A stretch of DNA of 64,000 nt, from NCBI GenBank assembly GCA_029433365.1, contig JAQTHZ010000002.1:744001-808000 (forward strand), given 5' to 3'. This document shows positions 21,244 to 30,964 of the stretch, one piece after another (within the stretch, counting starts at the first letter, position 1; each line of letters starts with the position of its first letter). Origin of the DNA: Orbaceae bacterium ESL0721 (GTDB taxonomy: Bacteria; Pseudomonadota; Gammaproteobacteria; Enterobacterales; Orbaceae). Under the pieces are notes generated by a model. The model was not told the DNA's origin. It saw only the letters and a program-made list of their open reading frames with translations, and made no database searches. The position numbers and the translations under genes are program-made.

Positions 21244-23076
21244 ATGTCCAGTAAAGATAAGATAGATGAAGTGTTACATAATGTTTTTGGTTATCGCGAG
21301 TTTCGTAACCAGCAGCGTGAAATTATTGAAGCAATTATTGATGGTCGCGATATTTTAACGATTATTCCAACTGGTGGCGGCAAATCTTTATGTTATCAAA
21401 TTCCTGCACTGCTACTACCTAAAACCGCTATTGTCATCTCTCCACTTATTTCGTTAATGAAGGATCAGGTAGATCAGCTAACCGCTAATGGTATTGCATC
21501 TGCCTATCTAAATGGCACACAGCCCCCGCAAGAGCAGCAAAGCATTATTGAAAAGTACCTTAATCAGAGTATAAAACTGCTCTATATCTCCCCTGAACGG
21601 TTAGCAATGTCATCGTTTATGGCACTGATAAATCAATCTCCACCTTCACTTTTTGCGATAGATGAAGCGCACTGTATTTCGCAGTGGGGGCACGATTTTC
21701 GCCCTGATTATCGGCAGCTTGGTCTACTCTCAACCAATTTCCCAACGGTACCTATTGTTGCATTGACTGCTACGGCAGATAAGATGACGCAAACTGATAT
21801 TATTCATCAGCTTAATCTAGATGATCCTTTAGTTGTGGTGCGTAGTTTTGATCGCCCTAATATTCGTTATACAGTTGTTGAAAAATTTAATCTTACTGAA
21901 CAGATCGTCTCATTTATTGAGACTCAAAAAGGGAATAGTGGCATCATCTACTGCTCTAGCCGTTCTAAAGTAGAGGAGATGACCGTTCGCCTTGCTGAAC
22001 GTAAATTTTCGGTGGCAGCCTACCATGCGGGGTTATCTAATGATGAACGGAAGCGGGCGCAAGAACGTTTTTTAAAAGATGATATCCAGATAATTGTTGC
22101 AACTGTCGCTTTTGGCATGGGAATTAATAAACCTAATGTGCGCTTTGTTGTCCATGCCGATGTGCCGCGCACTATCGAAGCTTACTACCAAGAGACGGGA
22201 AGGGCAGGGCGTGATGGTCTACCTGCCGAGGCGATGCTCTTTTATAATAATCAAGATATGGGTTGGTACCATAAGCAGATTGAGGAGAAGCTAGATGGTG
22301 ATTATAAAGATATCGAACTACATAAATTAAATGCGATGCGCGAATTTGCACAAAGCGTAACTTGTCGACGTATTGTTCTACTTAACTATTTTGGAGAAAA
22401 CCGCAAAGAGTCTTGTAATAACTGCGATATCTGCCTCTATCCTCTAGAACATTATGATGGTTTGATTGATGCACAAAAGGTGCTTTCAGCTATCTACCGA
22501 GTTAATCAATGTTATGGTGAGCAGTATATCGTCGATATTTTACGTGGATCAGGGCGGAGTAAAATCAGACAAAATGGGCATGACAAACTCTCTGTCTATG
22601 GGATTGGTAAAAAAGAGTCATCCGAATATTGGCACAGTATTATTAGGCAACTGATTCACTTAGGTTATATTCAGCAAGTTGTCTCTACCTATACAACTTT
22701 ACAGTTGACGGAAGATGCACGTAAGATTTTGAAAGGCGAAGTGCCGCTATCACTGGCAAAACCGCGTCTAGAGATTGTTAAAAAGAGCCGATTAAATCGT
22801 TATGCAAGGGCAATTAACATGAGTACGATTCTCTCCTACGAAGAGCGGCTGCTATTTAATCACCTTAAACAGGTTCGAAAAAATATTGCTGAAACCGAAA
22901 ATGTGGCACCATACATCATTTTTAGTGATGCCACACTACTAGAGATGGTACAGACAAGGCCAGAAAGTAAAAAAATGTTACTCGCCATTTCTGGTGTCGG
23001 GAATATAAAATTTGAAAAATATGGCGAGATCTTTTTAGATGCATTAGCCGATTTTATGATTAATAACCGGTTTTAA
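21244..23076 (+). CDS. recQ: ATP-dependent DNA helicase RecQ
   Basis: 3'-5' helicase of the RecF recombination pathway; 610 residues (E. coli 609). Walker [11 protein letters not shown] near residue 43, [15 protein letters not shown] near residue 140, the TATAD motif, then lobe 2 with GIIYCSSR and [10 protein letters not shown]. The zinc-binding cysteines ([12 protein letters not shown]...CNNCDIC, residues about 374-399) and a winged-helix domain follow, then a C-terminal HRDC domain (about 525-600). ATG 21244 is preceded by GAAAGGGA. The gene stands alone and is intact. Confidence 0.97.
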   Translation: MSSKDKIDEVLHNVFGYREFRNQQREIIEAIIDGRDILTIIPTGGGKSLCYQIPALLLPKTAIVISPLISLMKDQVDQLTANGIASAYLNGTQPPQEQQSIIEKYLNQSIKLLYISPERLAMSSFMALINQSPPSLFAIDEAHCISQWGHDFRPDYRQLGLLSTNFPTVPIVALTATADKMTQTDIIHQLNLDDPLVVVRSFDRPNIRYTVVEKFNLTEQIVSFIETQKGNSGIIYCSSRSKVEEMTVRLAERKFSVAAYHAGLSNDERKRAQERFLKDDIQIIVATVAFGMGINKPNVRFVVHADVPRTIEAYYQETGRAGRDGLPAEAMLFYNNQDMGWYHKQIEEKLDGDYKDIELHKLNAMREFAQSVTCRRIVLLNYFGENRKESCNNCDICLYPLEHYDGLIDAQKVLSAIYRVNQCYGEQYIVDILRGSGRSKIRQNGHDKLSVYGIGKKESSEYWHSIIRQLIHLGYIQQVVSTYTTLQLTEDARKILKGEVPLSLAKPRLEIVKKSRLNRYARAINMSTILSYEERLLFNHLKQVRKNIAETENVAPYIIFSDATLLEMVQTRPESKKMLLAISGVGNIKFEKYGEIFLDALADFMINNRF

Positions 23077-23224
23077 TAGATATTTATTAATAGATATTTA
23101 TTAATAGAAGTTTATAAGTATAAATTTATTAAAAGTTTAAATAGGCGATTAATCCTAAAAAAAATAAGAAGATAGTGTGCTAAAAATAGTTGCAAAAAAA
23201 TTGTATACTACAAAAATCACTCTC
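23077..23224. other. Spacer after recQ
   Basis: A short tandem repeat (TAGATATTTATTAA twice) directly follows recQ, then AT-rich DNA without a gene up to the leader of locus A. Confidence 0.5.
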
Positions 23225-23238
23225 AACCCTAAAACATT
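23225..23238 (+). promoter_or_regulatory. 14-mer intergenic motif, copy 3 (locus A)
   Basis: Exact AACCCTAAAACATT, 60 bp before the -35 of locus A and 246 bp before its ATG. Confidence 0.6.
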
Positions 23239-23298
23239 GTAATTTTGCCACATCAATATATCTCGAGTAAGATTTTATATAATTATTAATAAAATTCA

Positions 23299-23327
23299 TT
23301 GACTTAATGAAGTGGTATTTATACGAT
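23299..23327 (+). promoter_or_regulatory. Conserved promoter of locus A
   Basis: TTGACT, 17 bp, TACGAT. The same hexamers at the same spacing precede loci C and E. Confidence 0.65.
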
Positions 23328-23484
23328 ACATCTCATAAATTATGAATAACTATTTTTACGCTATAGATATTTTACCTAAACCAATTTTATCTACTCAATT
23401 TAAAAAATTGTTTTTTGCCGCTTAAAAGAGAGTAATGCAAAATAATGAGAAAAATCATTGATGTTAAAAATGAAGGATTGTATA

Positions 23485-24164
23485 ATGCACGCAACCACGC
23501 AACCACGCAACCACGCAACCACGCAACCACGCAACCACGCAACCACGCAACCACGCAACCACGCAACCACGCAACCACGCAACCACGCAACCACGCAACC
23601 ACGCAACCACGCAACCACGCAACCACGCAACCACGCAACCACGCAACCACGCAACCACGCAACCACGCAACGCTGATAAATATTAGATCACAAAGGCGCT
23701 ATCTACGTTTATTGATCTCTAATTTATCTAAGTCTATCAAATTATTTTTGAAGGTAATTTTTACATCAATACTATTTGCATTTCCTGTTTATAGTGCGAT
23801 CACTAGTGTTGGTGCGCAAAAAATTATTTATGGTACTGCGCCCTATCTAACCACAGATCATGTTGAAACTAAAGCAAACAACTCATCCGCTCGCTTTAAC
23901 ATGAAACTTTCTGATGGCAAAATAGTGGCACCTGATAATTCATTAAATTCAGACAATGAACTACCTAATAAAAAATCCGTAAATTGTAGAAATTCAGATA
24001 GTTGTTCTACTAAGCTAAAAATCAATTAGTCTAAATAAGTTAGTAAATGCCGCTACAATTATGAAGTTAAAGAAGATTTGGTAAGTGTAAAAAGTACAAT
24101 AGAGTTAGAAATGGCAGACTTATTGAGTGGGGAAGAAGATAACTTTTATCATCTATTCAAATAA
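23485..24164 (+). pseudogene. Secreted lectin-like protein, locus A: octanucleotide phase-variable, decayed
   Basis: AAGGA lies 7 bp before ATG 23485, which is followed at once by the repeat tract. From this ATG translation stops at 23676. The signal-peptide frame is the third frame: LFLKVIFTSILFAFPVYSA, then a mature start like that of loci C and D (IIYGTAPYLT, KLSDGKIVAP). With 21 units instead of 22 the ATG would be joined to this frame. Even then the protein ends at 24029. Beyond that, homology continues in a shifted frame (RYNYEVKEDLVSV against PYNYGVDENGDLI of locus E) until a stop at 24162, and the C-terminal domain is missing. ATG 23445 lies upstream in the signal-peptide frame but has a poor ribosome site and no counterpart at C or E. 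Confidence 0.7.
23489..23670 (+). repeat. Octanucleotide tract A, (ACGCAACC) x 22 plus 6 bases
   Basis: 182 bp of perfect 8-bp units starting 1 base after the ATG codon. Three units code eight residues (ATTQPRNH), and none of the forward frames contains a stop. One unit changes the frame. Confidence 0.98.
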
Positions 24165-24539
24165 AGCCATGACTATTATGTTAATTATTGATTATGTGCT
24201 CTTTAGATAATATGTATCCTACTTTTTTATCAAGCCATAAAGTTGCCATTCAATTTATTTAACCCTAAAACATTTTGATTTAATAAAAAATCAATATCTT
24301 AATTTACAAAAAAGCGCGCTAATAAATGTTAAGTTTAATAATTAATTAAATATATATAACCGATCTTTAAACTTCAAAATATAAATTTTAAAATTTTAAA
24401 AAATTGAATAGATCGCAAATAAAAATAAATTTATTTTAATAATTATAAAAATAGTAAAAAACGGTTAATAAAATTTAAAAAAGTGTTAAAATAACGCAAA
24501 TAAAAGCAGGAGATAGATCAAGAAAAAGGGAATATCTTA
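24165..24539. other. Leader region of locus B
   Basis: 375 bp, strongly AT-rich, with a 14-mer motif copy at 24261-24274. The TTGACT/TACGAT promoter of loci A, C and E is not found here. Confidence 0.5.
24261..24274 (+). promoter_or_regulatory. 14-mer intergenic motif, copy 4 (locus B)
   Basis: Exact AACCCTAAAACATT, 265 bp before the locus B start. Confidence 0.6.
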
Positions 24540-25181
24540 ATGCGCAGCTATATTATTACGCAATTTATCCATCTTAAATTTATTAACCTACCAAAATTTT
24601 TAAATCACCGCTCATTTACACGTAAAAAAACAGAAAAAAAGTCAATTGCAAAATTACTAAGAAATAGATACAAATTTGGTCTGATTCTTACCCTGCTACT
24701 TATCATCTCACCCGCTTATAGTGCAATGACCGTTACCGAAACTAATAGCCTTAGTCATGATACCGCCTTCACTAGCTATTCAAATAAACCAAAAATTAAT
24801 GAGTTATACAGTTTTAAGATAAGTAAATGGTTTATGGTAGGAGATGATTGGCATGGAACCAGACAATTTTGCAATAGTCGTCTAAGTATCGGTTATCGCA
24901 CACCAATTGTGAACGACTCAACTAATGGCAATAGTTGGAACGAAGAACTTACTTGGCAAGCTAATAGTTACAAAAGCCGTATTGGTGGTGGACTGATTGC
25001 AAAGTGGAGGAATATTAATGGGGAAGTTTATTCGGGCAAATCCTTTGATCAATATACTTTTTCAGCGATTGATCCAAATAGTAATAAACATCGCTCTGTT
25101 GAATTAGATTATGGAAAGATTGATCTGTATGAAGAAGATTATGATAAGAAACTGTGGGATTATATTTGCATCACACTTTAA
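24540..25181 (+). CDS. Secreted lectin-like protein, locus B: short form without repeat tract
   Basis: 213 residues. A long basic N-region (about 45 residues) precedes a signal peptide core (FGLILTLLLIISPAYSA, cleavage likely after YSA near residue 62). The mature part, about 150 residues, consists almost only of the C-terminal module of locus C: YSFKISKWFM, a first cysteine in QFCNSR, SRIGGGL.AKW, and a last cysteine in YICITL. The middle domain of loci C and E is absent, as if removed by an in-frame deletion. AAGGGA precedes ATG 24540. There is no octanucleotide tract, so expression is not frame-switched. C-type-lectin-like folding is inferred from the CxnRIGGG.xxEWG pattern found in DUF823 adhesins of the RatA/RatB/SinI type. 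Confidence 0.72.
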   Translation: MRSYIITQFIHLKFINLPKFLNHRSFTRKKTEKKSIAKLLRNRYKFGLILTLLLIISPAYSAMTVTETNSLSHDTAFTSYSNKPKINELYSFKISKWFMVGDDWHGTRQFCNSRLSIGYRTPIVNDSTNGNSWNEELTWQANSYKSRIGGGLIAKWRNINGEVYSGKSFDQYTFSAIDPNSNKHRSVELDYGKIDLYEEDYDKKLWDYICITL

Positions 25182-25230
25182 GATATCTTTTAAACCCTAA
25201 TCTATTTACAAGATCTGCCGTGAACTTTTT

Positions 25231-25260
25231 TTATAATGCCGATAATTGTCGGCATTATAA
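25231..25260. terminator. Terminator after locus B
   Basis: A 12-bp perfect stem (TTATAATGCCGA/TCGGCATTATAA), 6-nt loop, T-rich flanks on both sides. Confidence 0.8.
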
Positions 25261-25323
25261 TATTCTTCCCTTTTTGTTCCAAATAACCTAAAAGCACTCT
25301 TCAAAAATTTAAAAACTAACCTC

Positions 25324-25337
25324 AACCCTAAAACATT
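25324..25337 (+). promoter_or_regulatory. 14-mer intergenic motif, copy 5 (locus C)
   Basis: Exact AACCCTAAAACATT, 57 bp before the -35 of locus C. Confidence 0.6.
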
Positions 25338-25394
25338 ACAATTTTTGCCGCTTAAAGAATTTTTTAATTTTTATATTATTGTTTATAAAATTCA

Positions 25395-25423
25395 TTGACT
25401 TAGTTGTATTATGTTTATACGAT
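25395..25423 (+). promoter_or_regulatory. Conserved promoter of locus C
   Basis: TTGACT, 17 bp, TACGAT; the downstream leader of about 170 bp is also conserved with locus E. Confidence 0.65.
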
Positions 25424-25595
25424 ACATTCGATAAATTATTCAGTATTATTTTTCTGAATAATTATTTAACTAAAACTATTTTTGCTGCTCAATTTAAAAC
25501 GTTGAAAAATAGTTTTTATATTGTTTAAACAAGGTCAATGCAAAGTAATAAAAATAACTATAAGAATCATTGACATGCAAAAGGGAAGGATTATA

Positions 25596-27201
25596 ATGCA
25601 CGCAACAACGCAACAACGCAACAACGCAACAACGCAACAACGCAACAACGCAACAACGCAACAACGCAACAACGCAACAACGCAACAACGCAACAACGCA
25701 ACAACGCAACAACGCAACAACGCAACAACGCAACATTAATAAATATAGATCACGAAAGGGTATTCACCGCCTTTTTATCAGTAACTCATCTAAACCGATC
25801 TTAAAAAAATCTCTTTTCACTCTAATTTTTACCCCTTTTTTAATCTTGTCACCAGCTTACAGTGCGCTTACAACTATTGAGACCCAAAATATTATTCACG
25901 GCACCGCCCCCTATTTAACTTTTGACAATGGTAAAACTAAAGCAACTGATGCCTCGTCACTCTTAAGCATAAAACTCTCTGATGGCAGAATATTTACCCC
26001 TGAAAATAATCCATCAACTCCTGATAATCCAATTGAACTACCTGATGGCACGCAATCACTTGCCGATATCCAAATGTTTATGCCAGTTGGTAAAACATCG
26101 ATCAGTCTGAATGAGTTAGTCAAGGCACCTTATAACTATGGTGTGGATGAGAATCGGGATCTGATAACTGCAACTGGTAATATAAGCTTACGTATAACTA
26201 ATGTAATGGGTTACTGGGTGAATCGAGAAGATAAGTTATCGATTTGTGATAGTTATTATGAGTTAGTATTAAAGAGTAGTGAAGGGGTATTAAGTACGGA
26301 ATTTGGCTTCCCTAATACTACCCATTTTAACGCTTCTAATACGATATATTATGTTAAACCAAAAGCACCTCCTAAACCTCAAGTCTGTTTTGCTCAGCCT
26401 TTTATGGAGTGGAGTGATCGATATTATTGGGAGCATTACCATTTTGATGGACCTATAAGTCAATGGGATAATAGCCGCGGATTTATTCCACAAAATATTA
26501 ATGTTCCTTCTTCAAACTTCCCAACAATAGGATCTCATAGACTCCATTTTAACTTAGCGCTAAGTGACGGTGTTAGGTGGCAAGATCTTAGTTACGATAA
26601 AAGCCCAGCGGTTACAGGTATCGATATAGTCATTAGAGCTGTAGAGGAATATAGAAATGGTAGAATTCCTGATAATGGTGCCAACATAATCTTAAGTGGT
26701 CCAAACACGTTCGACCCAAAAGACAAACGTTATTTCCAGACGTTTAATGTAAATGCTCCTGGCACAGCCATACCAACCACTTTTACTATCTATTCCGATA
26801 AATCTAAAAAGAATAAGATTTATAGCTTCACGATAAGCAAATGGATTATGTCAGATGAGTTATTATCAGAACCTTATAAACCCGATTACTGTACTAATCG
26901 TTTTGGCAGCAGTTATCGGTTAGTAAAAGTGAATGAGCTAACTAATGCGAATGGCAATGGTTGGAGTGGTGGACTTGCTGGTCAGTCAAATAATTACCAG
27001 CGCCGTATTGGTGGCGGATTATATGCTGAGTGGGGAGTAATGAATAGGGAAAGCTATTCAGGAATTACATTAGGATACGGTTCTTGGACTGTTAATAAAA
27101 ATGGTTCTAAACATTTTCGTGTTAATGAATCTTATGGAGATATTTTGTATGACGAGGATATAGATAGCGCGTATTCTGGCTTTTTTTGTATTACGCCATA
27201 A
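25596..27201 (+). CDS. Secreted lectin-like adhesin, locus C: octanucleotide phase-variable, full length, currently out of frame
   Basis: GGGAAGGA precedes ATG 25596, which enters a tract of 17 octamers. The ATG frame ends at 25739 (OFF). The protein proper lies one frame over, open from 25597 to the stop at 27201; a gain of one unit (18) joins them. After the tract come KYRSRKG, a signal peptide (LFTLIFTPFLILSPAYSA), then about 445 mature residues. The N-domain has IIHGTAPYLTFDNGK and KLSDGRIFTPENN, with PYNYGVDEN near mature residue 95. The middle has NFPTIGSHRLHFNL and SPAVTG. The C-terminal module has DYCTNRFG, NNYQRRIGGGLYAEWG and a final FFCITP. The pattern resembles DUF823 adhesins with a lectin-like end; the anchor is unknown, since no transmembrane segment or sorting signal is seen. 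A start at TTG 25846 would cut into the signal peptide and is rejected. Confidence 0.75.
25600..25735 (+). repeat. Octanucleotide tract C, (ACGCAACA) x 17
   Basis: 136 bp of perfect units starting 1 base after the ATG codon; codes ATTQQRNN repeats. Reading is open in all forward frames. Confidence 0.98.
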
Positions 27202-27254
27202 ACTATTTAACAGGATTCTATATTTAGACATCAAATTTTATGTTTATTTATTAA

Positions 27255-27270
27255 GCCGACAACCGTCGGC
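27255..27270 (+). terminator. Terminator-like hairpin after locus C
   Basis: GCCGAC/GTCGGC with a 4-nt loop, followed by AT-rich sequence; related to the hairpin after locus B. Confidence 0.65.
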
Positions 27271-27633
27271 ATAATAAAATTCTTCTTTTCTATTCAATAT
27301 AATCTAAATGCAATTTTTAAAAATTCAGAAACTAACCGCAACCCTAAAACATTACAATATCTTTTAAGGTAATATCTCTATCATTAATTTTAATCAGTTG
27401 ATATTTTTTGATTAATCTGTATAATTTACAGCCAATTTTTATTCAGTAAATTATATTCAGAAATAGATTTGTATATAATAGAAATTAAAACGAAATAAAA
27501 TTTTACTTTTTTAAGTATAAGAATTTATCGTTATTAACTTAATTAAAAATTTATAAACCGGTAAAAAAAATTAAAAAATGTAAAAGTAGGTAAATAAAGA
27601 AGGAAATAAAATAATAAAAAAGGGGCAGTCTAA
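27271..27633. other. Leader region of locus D
   Basis: AT-rich, no coding frame; holds the 14-mer at 27340-27353. No octamer tract and no TTGACT/TACGAT pair. Confidence 0.5.
27340..27353 (+). promoter_or_regulatory. 14-mer intergenic motif, copy 6 (locus D)
   Basis: Exact AACCCTAAAACATT, 280 bp before the locus D start. Confidence 0.6.
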
Positions 27634-28053
27634 ATGGGTGGCTACATAATTAAAAATCGAATACGTTTCACATCTATTAATCTTCTAAAAACCTTAAGTT
27701 ACCTCTTATTTGTGCGTGAAAAAACCGAAAAAAAATCACGTATAAAATTACTATTAAAAAGATCACAATTTGCGCTAATTTTTACTTCCTTACTACTCTC
27801 TTCACCTACCTATAGTGCAATCATCGAAACTCAAGATATTATTCACGGCACTGCCCCCTATTTTACTTTTGATAAAGGCAAAACAAAAGCAACAGACGGC
27901 AATACACTATTAAGCATAAAACTTTCAGATGGTAGAGTATTTACCCCAGATAATAATCCCACTGACTATGACAATCCCATCGAGCTACCTGCCGAAAATC
28001 AAACATTTGTGGATATAGAGATGTTTATACCAGTTGGTAAAAAAACTGGATAG
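27634..28053 (+). pseudogene. Secreted lectin-like protein, locus D: truncated
   Basis: 139 residues: a basic N-region like that of locus B (KTEKKS, then a signal peptide ending SSPTYSA), then the first ~75 mature residues of the family (IIHGTAPYFTFDKGK, KLSDGRVFTPDNN). It stops at FIPVGKKTG, where the paralogues continue FMPVGKTSISLNEL. An IS3-family fragment begins about 80 bp later, so an insertion followed by deletion probably removed the rest. No octamer tract. Confidence 0.7.
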
Positions 28054-28132
28054 GCTACACTAATTCATACAATTTTTTAGGGGTAAGGTAAACTTATCAC
28101 TTAAAAAAGGCAATAAAGATGAATAGAGTTAA

Positions 28133-28448
28133 ATGACCAAGACGAAAATTTAATGATGATTTTAAACAGCAAATGGTTAATCTATATCAACATGTTAAAT
28201 CACGTAGTGAACTAATCAATGAATATGATCTAACACCATTAGATCGTTGGATCACCCAGACAACTCAAAGCGGCTTATTCAAAACAACCCTAAAACAAAT
28301 TTTGATCCTAAAACCTTCGCCACAATGGCTAAAAGTTGTTTATCTCAGCTTTATCAACCAGATAAATAAAAACAGTATTAGTGACTCAGATCATAAAATT
28401 ATCTATTATCACTTGCAGTCAACTCACCCCATGTTAAAATTGCGCTGA
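28133..28448 (+). mobile_element. IS3-family transposase OrfA remnant
   Basis: The frame through 28137-28270 reads RRKFNDDFKQQMVNLYQ, then SRSELINEYDLTP and DRWITQ, the typical helix-turn-helix start of IS3-family OrfA. The ATG at 28133 is out of frame with it. After about residue 45 the similarity ends although the frame stays open to 28448. No inverted repeats were found. A matching OrfB 3' fragment lies 5.6 kb away at 33840. Confidence 0.65.
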
Positions 28449-28528
28449 TTTTTATCAAGAAAACAGTTATATCAAAAAAACTACAAAATAAAACCCAATA
28501 ACAAAAACCAAGGATGAAAAGGGAATAG

Positions 28529-30952
28529 ATGTTTCACTATCAATTAGTGTCAGCCGATGCGTGGCAGGATGAGAGCGCGCGTTTAGCCGGTTTGGACTAT
28601 TTTAGTCGCCCAAAACGGATTAAACATTTTTATGATTCAGATTACCGCGATGTTATTAAAAAGTTAGTTGCCGATCCAGAGTCTTGTAAAGATTTTTATC
28701 AAGTATTACAACAGGTTGGACTCCCTTACCAAACTTACTACCACAAAATCCCCGATAAAGTTGCACAAGTTTTAGCTACCGCGCTATTTACTGAAAGCGC
28801 AATTCTGCTAGAGCTGCCACTACCAAGTTGGATTTACAATAATTCAACATTTAACAGCGCTTACGTTAAGAAAAAGTTTAAAAAAATACCCTACTATCAA
28901 CCTGATGATAGCTGGATTACGGTTGATTTGGTCAACCATAGACCAGAGCTTATCGCTATTCGAGATGGTGCGAATATCCATAAGCAGCTTTTTACAATAG
29001 AGACTAGCGGAGAGGAGATATTTTTACGCCATTGTGACCCGTTTTCGGCAACTAAAGTGCTGCCAAAGGTGCACCTATTAATTGGTGGTAATCAAGGGGA
29101 TACCGATTTAACGCTACGGGGCGAAAAGCAGCTAAACGTTAAAAATCTAGCACAGGCGTGGCTTGATAAATTAAGTAACCTACTGCGCTCGGGTAACTCG
29201 CCATTTACAATTGAACAAGATGAAAGATTAGCTAGCATTATCAACTATGGATTTTCACCGCAGCACTTCTCCCCTAGGTATAACTATAATAGTGAGCCGC
29301 CATTTCGCCCCGACGAGCAGATAGGTGAGCTCTTTTATCAGATGCTACTACTCTTAAATGAGACTAAATTTATCACAGCTGTAGGTCGAATTGGTGATTT
29401 GGGTCATGATGAGAGTGAAGGGGCGATAACCCGTGACCCTACATTACTAAGGCAAACCCTAAAATCTATCCGGAGTATCCGCCATAGTGAAGGGTTTGAT
29501 AAAAGTGATTACAGTTATAAGAGTGATAAACTTGCTAGAATTGCTAATGAGTACCTAAGTAGTCCGCTCGTCCTTGATGGCAGCGGAGGTGAAAAAGATT
29601 ACGAAACTAAACTCAAAGAGCAGATTAGTCTTGATGTAAAAACCGATGAGCTTAGCGATATCGAAAACCTCTACTTCACCGCTATTAAACTCCTAAAACA
29701 GCTTCGCACACCCAGTCTCATTCGTAATATTGAAACTCGCAGAGCATATAAACTCAAAGCCAAAAAATTAACCTATCAACATGTTGAGTTAAAACCAGCC
29801 GATACGATTGAACTGACGCTTAATAAAAATTATAAATATAAGATTACAGCAAGAGATTATGGTTACCAATTTGTTGGGCGCTTTGATACGAATAATAGAG
29901 TCAAAGTCAAAATACCTACCAGATGGTCTCACGTTAAAACTTGGGATTTAACAGCAACGCCTGTTGAAAATCATTTTATAGATGAATTTTTCCCTGCCTT
30001 AAAAACTCAATATCAAAAAATGTTATCCATGCAAGGTTTTACCGTTGGTGAAAGTGATGCAGGGATTATGCATGCAAACATCATGGGGGAACCAGAAAGA
30101 CCTTTACGTAATCTCGCCTCTACCATGCAGATAATGGGTGGCGCGGTTAATCTATATATTGCAGCAACAATTGGCGCGACAGGTGTTGGTACGCCATTAG
30201 CTGCCACAATTGGTTTTGTTGGGATAGATAATATACAAGCTGGTGCGCGGTCGTTATTCTCAGAAGATACCACCACAACTTATGGTGCACAATTTTTAGA
30301 GTGGGCGGTACTCCCTAAAGGGTACGGTGAAATTACTTACGGTTTAATTGATATCGGTGCAATGAGTAAAGCAAGCACGCTACTTAAAGCCACTAGCCAA
30401 ACAGCAAATATTGTCAAATTCGAAACAGTTAACGCAGCCAAATCTGGGCAAATAGCAACACCGACTGAAATAACAATCACAGTTGAGAACATCAGCGTAA
30501 ACCAGAGAAATGTGATTAGTTTGAAGAGTATGGATGATATTACGTTAGCTTCAAAAGAGCTATTGCAAACAAAACCAATATATTCACGAGTACCTAATAA
30601 ATGGATAGAAGAAGGGGGTAAAATTGAAATTTTGGATAATAATTGGACTTATATTAATAAAGATGGAATATCTGTCACATATGAACTTAAAAATATAAAT
30701 GGTAAAGATGTTAAACTACCTAACTTTAGTCGTTATTTACATCCTGATAGAAAAAAAGCTGAAATTGATATTGGCGTTTTCTCAGGTAATAGAGATAAGG
30801 ACAGAAAAAAATTTTTACAAATAGCAGAATTAGATGATATCCCTGAGGGATATTCTATACATCATTCACATCCTAATGGAAAAATGCAGTTAGTTGAAAC
30901 AGAAATACATGAAGAATTTACCCATGTTGGCGGTCACAGTTTATATAAATAG
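28529..30952 (+). CDS. Polymorphic toxin with C-terminal HNH/EndoVII-type nuclease
   Basis: 807 residues; AAGGGA precedes ATG 28529. There is no signal peptide. The N-terminal ~400 residues match nothing I recognise. A beta-rich segment (KAKKLTYQHVELKP onward, residues about 410-490) comes next. A glycine/alanine-rich hydrophobic stretch follows (IMGGAVNLYIAATIGATG onward, about 535-575), then LPKGYGEITYGLIDIG. This second half is repeated in the displaced module downstream. The last ~100 residues form the toxin tip, ending IHHSHPNGKMQLVETEIHEE and then HVGGH, the histidine pattern of WHH/LHH nucleases of the HNH/EndoVII superfamily. A SUKH immunity gene follows 12 bp later, the classical pairing. 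The secretion route is not visible; a type VI or other contact-dependent route is possible. Confidence 0.75.
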   Translation: MFHYQLVSADAWQDESARLAGLDYFSRPKRIKHFYDSDYRDVIKKLVADPESCKDFYQVLQQVGLPYQTYYHKIPDKVAQVLATALFTESAILLELPLPSWIYNNSTFNSAYVKKKFKKIPYYQPDDSWITVDLVNHRPELIAIRDGANIHKQLFTIETSGEEIFLRHCDPFSATKVLPKVHLLIGGNQGDTDLTLRGEKQLNVKNLAQAWLDKLSNLLRSGNSPFTIEQDERLASIINYGFSPQHFSPRYNYNSEPPFRPDEQIGELFYQMLLLLNETKFITAVGRIGDLGHDESEGAITRDPTLLRQTLKSIRSIRHSEGFDKSDYSYKSDKLARIANEYLSSPLVLDGSGGEKDYETKLKEQISLDVKTDELSDIENLYFTAIKLLKQLRTPSLIRNIETRRAYKLKAKKLTYQHVELKPADTIELTLNKNYKYKITARDYGYQFVGRFDTNNRVKVKIPTRWSHVKTWDLTATPVENHFIDEFFPALKTQYQKMLSMQGFTVGESDAGIMHANIMGEPERPLRNLASTMQIMGGAVNLYIAATIGATGVGTPLAATIGFVGIDNIQAGARSLFSEDTTTTYGAQFLEWAVLPKGYGEITYGLIDIGAMSKASTLLKATSQTANIVKFETVNAAKSGQIATPTEITITVENISVNQRNVISLKSMDDITLASKELLQTKPIYSRVPNKWIEEGGKIEILDNNWTYINKDGISVTYELKNINGKDVKLPNFSRYLHPDRKKAEIDIGVFSGNRDKDRKKFLQIAELDDIPEGYSIHHSHPNGKMQLVETEIHEEFTHVGGHSLYK
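29752..29799 (+). repeat. 48-bp exact direct repeat, copy 1 (inside the toxin)
   Basis: Identical to 31664-31711 and in the same coding frame relative to KAKKLTYQHVELKP. It marks where the N-terminal part meets the exchangeable module. Confidence 0.9.
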
Positions 30953-30964
30953 AGGAGATAGATA

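Noticed and set aside
23387-23670. Minus-strand open frames across tract A coding RGCVVAWL repeats (and the like at C and E)
   Set aside because: They exist only because the octamer has no stops in any frame. They lack ribosome sites, and the plus strand has the promoter, ribosome site, start and signal peptide.
28529-30952. Main toxin as an Rhs or CdiA protein
   Set aside because: No YD repeats, no TPS domain, no haemagglutinin repeats and no signal peptide.
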